A DNA stretch of 64,000 bases from Gammaproteobacteria bacterium (GTDB lineage Bacteria; Pseudomonadota; Gammaproteobacteria; Eutrophobiales; Eutrophobiaceae). Location: positions 35,609 through 99,608 of the forward strand of contig JAPPLI010000100.1 of the NCBI GenBank assembly GCA_028819495.1. Direction: 5' to 3'. Position 1 is the stretch's first letter; every line of letters begins with the position of its first letter. A program made the translations under genes and the position numbers. This document shows positions 63,337-64,000 of this stretch, piece by piece. Below the pieces are notes generated by a model. The model was not told where the DNA came from. It saw only the letters and a program-made list of their open reading frames with translations, and searched no databases.

Positions 63337-63339
63337 TTT

Positions 63340-63765
63340 TTATTCCCGGGTGACCGGCAGGTTGGCGTTACGCCAGGCCTCCAGGCCGCCTTTCAATGAA
63401 TAGATTTTCTCAAATCCGGCAAACTTCAGGACGCGCCCCGCTTTGACGCCGTCCGAATCCCGGCTGCTACACAGGATTATGGGGCCGGATTTGTGTTTTT
63501 GCAGTTCTTTCTGCCGTCCTTCCAGTTCTGCGGCGGGGATATTGCGGGCGTTCAGGATATGGCCCGAAGAATAATCGGCATTGGTGCGTAAATCCAGTAA
63601 CAGCGCTTTTTCATGATTCATCAAACGCGTGACTTCCGTCGGCCCCACCTGGGCAAGACCGGACATTGCAGAACCGAAAATATTCCACAACAGCAAGGTA
63701 AGTATAGCGACAAACAATGAGACCAGCCAAAGGTGATTGGCAATGAATTCAGGCAGTTTTTCCAT
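63340..63765 (-). CDS. Membrane-anchored rhodanese-like protein (YibN-like)
   Basis: A 141-residue protein with one N-terminal membrane segment (LVSLFVAILTLLLWNIFG) and a rhodanese domain with LLLDLRTNADYSSGHILNARNIP and the active-site cysteine loop ILCSSRDSDG. It corresponds to E. coli YibN by size, topology and its place between secB and gpmI. The persulfide acceptor is unknown. Confidence 0.9.
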   Translation of the reverse strand: MEKLPEFIANHLWLVSLFVAILTLLLWNIFGSAMSGLAQVGPTEVTRLMNHEKALLLDLRTNADYSSGHILNARNIPAAELEGRQKELQKHKSGPIILCSSRDSDGVKAGRVLKFAGFEKIYSLKGGLEAWRNANLPVTRE

Positions 63766-63787
63766 GGAGACATTATATTTGAAACCC

Positions 63788-63870
63788 GGGGCCAGAGTAA
63801 AAAGAAATGGGGTCAGAGTAAGAATTTCGTCAGAAATTTTACTCTGACCCCGGAAATTTACTCTGGCCCC
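63788..63870. repeat. Nested palindromes: family 1 copy inside a diverged copy
   Basis: An outer pair of arms GGGGCCAGAGTAAA (63788-63801) and TTTACTCTGGCCCC (63857-63870) encloses a standard copy at 63809-63851. The outer arms share a C/G change that keeps them complementary. Confidence 0.92.
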
Positions 63871-63945
63871 GCATATCTGTTAAAATAGCCTCCTTACCTG
63901 ATTTTTGTTCAATACATACTATCCGATACCGTCTCTCTGGCCGCC

Positions 63946-64000
63946 ATGCAACTGAAGCATCGTCCAATGGTCTTGATCATCCTGGATGGTTGGGGCTATT
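63946..64000 (+). CDS. gpmI: Start of 2,3-bisphosphoglycerate-independent phosphoglycerate mutase
   Basis: Eighteen codons are visible before the window ends. The peptide MQLKHRPMVLIILDGWGY contains the metal-binding start LIILDGWGY of the alkaline-phosphatase-like GpmI. It is divergent from the rhodanese gene, as in E. coli. A weak promoter may be TTTACT (63857-63862, within a repeat arm) with TAAAAT (63881-63886), 18 bp apart. Confidence 0.85.
   Translation, partial: MQLKHRPMVLIILDGWGY

Noticed and set aside
3603..63870. The repeated palindromes as a CRISPR array
   Set aside because: The copies are scattered between genes with irregular distances, there are no unique spacers of constant length and no cas genes.
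1..64000. tRNA, rRNA or known riboswitches
   Set aside because: I saw no cloverleaf with a CCA-type end, no rRNA signature and no recognisable riboswitch core. A covariance-model scan would be needed to exclude short RNAs.

Overview
The window reads as the chromosome of a gammaproteobacterium, probably an uncultured or environmental one. The evidence is gene order: tsaC, purE, topA, dprA, def, fmt, rsmB, a DUF4390 gene, an NtrY/NtrX-like pair, trkA and trkH on one side, and potABCD, gpsA, secB, yibN and gpmI on the other. Large TonB-dependent receptors and moderately high GC fit such a host. I cannot name the genus.

Layout. 1-1.1 kb holds the end of a small unknown gene and a stand-alone colicin E3-like RNase with a partner gene. 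1.2-4.8 kb holds a TonB-dependent receptor and an exported nucleoside hydrolase. 4.8-12.9 kb is housekeeping (tsaC, purE, topA, dprA / def, fmt, rsmB). 13.0-31.3 kb is an accessory block that splits rsmB from its usual neighbours (DUF4390, ntrYX, trkAH). It carries an IclR regulator, two MFS transporters, a tight operon (Tat-exported spermidine-dehydrogenase-like flavoprotein, acyl-CoA ligase, class III aminotransferase, Rieske oxygenase, MFS), a divergent TonB receptor broken by a 16-bp duplication, a PYROXD2-like flavoprotein, an Nramp-like transporter, VapBC, an exported amidohydrolase and a MazEF pair. The operon looks like a catabolic route for an amine or quaternary-ammonium type compound. 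31.3-39.4 kb returns to the backbone.

39.4-55.9 kb is a defence island. Its frame is a helicase-methylase-ATPase set: SNF2 helicase with a C-terminal DUF3883-like domain, DUF1156 adenine methylase, and DUF499 ATPase with an N-terminal HEPN domain. Nested between helicase and methylase is an overlapping pair, an SMC/OLD-like ATPase and a small PD-(D/E)XK-like nuclease. Nested between methylase and ATPase are a HEPN-like protein, BrnTA, an ApeA-type HEPN protein and MazEF. A decayed second copy of the methylase 3' end lies beside brnT and marks an old rearrangement.

55.9-64 kb is backbone again: a PyrD-like enzyme, a polyamine-type ABC importer, gpsA, secB, a YibN-like rhodanese and the start of gpmI.

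The most distinctive feature is a family of 42-43 bp palindromes (arms GGGGTCAGAGTAA / TTACTCTGACCCC). There are 22 full copies, one of them shortened, plus several halves. Nearly all sit between backbone genes. They are absent from the defence island and rare in the catabolic block. Some supply stop codons to neighbouring genes, one pair is inserted in frame inside potB, one is nested inside a diverged copy with compensatory arm changes, and near-identical two-palindrome modules bracket purE. A second palindrome family (arms GGGGACGGATTT) sits at the fmt-rsmB junction, where its insertion duplicated the rsmB start yet kept the stop-start overlaps.
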